DNA of 63,232 nt, from positions 1 to 63,232 of the forward strand of contig JAHLLM010000033.1 in assembly GCA_020444175.1 (NCBI GenBank), read 5' to 3'. This document shows, piece by piece, positions 61,917 to 63,232 of the stretch (positions are counted from its first letter, which is position 1; every line of letters begins with the position of its first letter). Both the position numbers and the translations under genes were made by a program. This DNA comes from Desulfobulbaceae bacterium. GTDB lineage: Bacteria; Desulfobacterota; Desulfobulbia; Desulfobulbales; SURF-16. The notes beneath the pieces were generated by a model. That model was not told the origin of the DNA. It was given only the letters and a program-made list of their open reading frames with translations, and made no database searches.

Positions 61917-63029
61917 TTAACTTTTCTTTAACGGTACTTCTGGAAAAGAAATAATGTTTTTATTCATTAGCTCCCGCTTTCTTGCAACTTCCATTCTTGC
62001 GTACTTCTTAACTGAATCCAGCCGGGCATGGTCGGTAATCTCTTGAAGATCAGAAAGAGATAAACCGCATTCATTTACATACTGACTGCAGGATGAATGC
62101 TTCAAGCCTGCATACATTGAAATATCTTCACCGACCTTCTCACAAGCATTGTTCCACAATCTATTCATTATTCTGTCAGTATAACGTTTTCCCTCAGATC
62201 GCGAAGTTTTACAGGTAAAAAAATATTTACTGACACTAACTGGCATCTTCTTCATAATTGGCAAAAAAACAGGGTGACACGGTATAATATGTTCTTTTTT
62301 GGTTTTCGTAAAATCGACAACTTTTCTTGCTGAAATACCATGTCTTATAATGAATGAATCATATTCTTTGTTGTAATCAACACGATGCAACGACATAGCT
62401 TCAGAAGGTCGTCTTAAATGATATTTTAGCCACCAAAAAATTGGTTGATGTTCAGAAGGTATCGCTTCGATTATTTTTATCTGTCTATCACTCGGAAGCC
62501 ATTGAATAACAGGCTCAGTTATTTGATATAATTTCTTTTCAGGAAAAGGTGGGACTTCTGAAATACGTTTAGATTGCCACGCATATTTCAGACACGCATG
62601 AAGGCAATACATGACATTAAGTTTGCCCTTCCCGGAACGATTAATAGATTTCAGTAATTTTCGTAATACATCATACTGAATTTCATGAAGCTGAAAAAAA
62701 TGCTCAGTAAAGAAAGGTTTAAGGTGATTACGAATACTATTGCTATAATCCTTGTATGTGGCCGGTGAAACATCATCTTTAATGACATCAAGCCATTCAA
62801 AAAGATAAGGGACTGTATCAGTCCAACCGCTAAGTAAAAATTTTTCTATCCTAAATGTTCCATTCTCATAATCACCCTGCATGGTCGAAAGTAATTTTTG
62901 AGCAATTTTTTTAGAATAGATAATTTCCCCTTTGTATCGATAAATTTTATAAGACTTGTTAGAAAATATGTCCCACCAGTTAACAAACCAAACGCCACGG
63001 TCTTTTCTATAATGAATAGAACCTTTCAT
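61917..63029 (-). CDS. Tyrosine-family site-specific integrase
   Basis: 370 residues from ATG 63,029 (AAGGGGGAAT upstream; the frame opens at 63,116). SAM-like core-binding region at about 65-160, catalytic domain to the end. The first arginine is in LRRPSEAMSL, and the nucleophile Tyr343 is in VKKYARM. The usual H-x-x-R box reads AGLKHSS, so the arginine is replaced by lysine and the histidine by alanine; DHA follows where LGH is usual. AT-rich compared with neighbours, which suits an acquired element. It lies next to a tRNA-Sec fragment. Confidence 0.88.
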   Translation of the reverse strand: MKGSIHYRKDRGVWFVNWWDIFSNKSYKIYRYKGEIIYSKKIAQKLLSTMQGDYENGTFRIEKFLLSGWTDTVPYLFEWLDVIKDDVSPATYKDYSNSIRNHLKPFFTEHFFQLHEIQYDVLRKLLKSINRSGKGKLNVMYCLHACLKYAWQSKRISEVPPFPEKKLYQITEPVIQWLPSDRQIKIIEAIPSEHQPIFWWLKYHLRRPSEAMSLHRVDYNKEYDSFIIRHGISARKVVDFTKTKKEHIIPCHPVFLPIMKKMPVSVSKYFFTCKTSRSEGKRYTDRIMNRLWNNACEKVGEDISMYAGLKHSSCSQYVNECGLSLSDLQEITDHARLDSVKKYARMEVARKRELMNKNIISFPEVPLKKS

Positions 63030-63116
63030 GCATATTCCCCCTTTTTCAGAAGGAATACTTTTGCGTTTTGTTTTTGTCAACAGGTTCAAGTTTAATGCTC
63101 CAACGAATCCTAACAA

Positions 63117-63232
63117 GTGACCCAGGGCGGCGCCGGGCTGATCAGCGCGCCGGTTGTTAATTTTTCTTTTTTGAGGCTCTGTAACTTGTTGAAATTATTA
63201 AGGCCAAAAAATGATAAAAATTTAACAAGAAA
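63117..63232. other. Integrase upstream region, right end of window
   Basis: A GC-rich palindromic cluster with the perfect GCTGATCAGC at 63,137-63,146 flanked by GGCGCCGG and CGCGCCGG stands out in AT-rich DNA. It may hold integrase or excisionase binding sites. The element continues beyond the window. Confidence 0.35.

Noticed and set aside
1-63232. CRISPR arrays, rRNA genes, prophage structural genes, toxin-antitoxin pairs
   Set aside because: Looked for regularly spaced repeats, rRNA-like sequence and typical gene pairs; none seen in the window.

Overview
The window looks like ordinary chromosome of a Gram-negative, anaerobic Desulfobacterota, probably near the Desulfobulbales. This is inferred from the gene set: a type IV pilus operon, a DUF3373-like porin, a VPLPA-CTERM protein, paired NhaD and NhaA antiporters, a short ThiC, and a tRNA-Sec attachment site. 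No dissimilatory sulfur gene is present, so the placement rests on family resemblance only. No rRNA, intact tRNA, CRISPR array or phage structural gene was seen.

Layout. 0-6.2 kb: aspS, guaB, guaA and an NYN/cold-shock fusion (translation and purine supply). 6.2-13.1 kb: signalling genes, namely a GAF histidine kinase, a REC-TPR regulator and a membrane-anchored zinc-knuckle protein on +, then a TauE-like permease and a diguanylate cyclase on -. 13.4-22 kb: nhaD, a VPLPA-CTERM protein, htpG, thiC, a small membrane protein, an endonuclease III-like glycosylase and an M24 peptidase. 22.2-28.6 kb: a divergent hybrid kinase and an NtrC-like regulator that lacks GAFTGA, small unknown proteins and a Ca2+/Na+ exchanger. 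28.9-39.7 kb: dnaG, rpoD, dprA, topA, an orphan FlgC-like protein, and lepB-pyrB-pyrC on the other strand. 40.3-47.0 kb: pilM-N-O-P, an AMIN/STN/TPR protein and a lipoprotein secretin. 47.1-54.7 kb: secB, uvrA, rsmB, pgeF and a porin, all on -. 55-61.3 kb: glyQ without glyS, a SulP transporter with an inserted domain, nhaA and a tiny ORF. 61.6 kb to the end: the edge of an integrated element with a tyrosine integrase.

Mobile DNA. Three copies of one 121-153 bp non-coding element (at 2.0, 16.0 and 22.1 kb) each have terminal inverted repeats and a perfect 8-bp target duplication (AATGGGTG, ATATTTTT, AAAACGAT). This is a MITE that has moved recently. A shorter hairpin after thiC shares its ends. 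At 61,646-61,669 the minus strand carries the 3' part of a tRNA-Sec gene followed by its terminator, with an integrase on the far side. This is the expected form of an attR site, so the island and the intact selC should lie to the right of the window.

Working together. The pil genes encode the alignment complex and outer-membrane channel of a type IV pilus. SecB would feed outer-membrane proteins such as the porin and secretin to Sec. NhaD, NhaA, the CaCA exchanger and SulP point to a saline or sodium-rich habitat. The richest unexplained material is the 6.2-11 kb signalling block, the GAFTGA-less regulator, the split PilQ and the SulP insertion.
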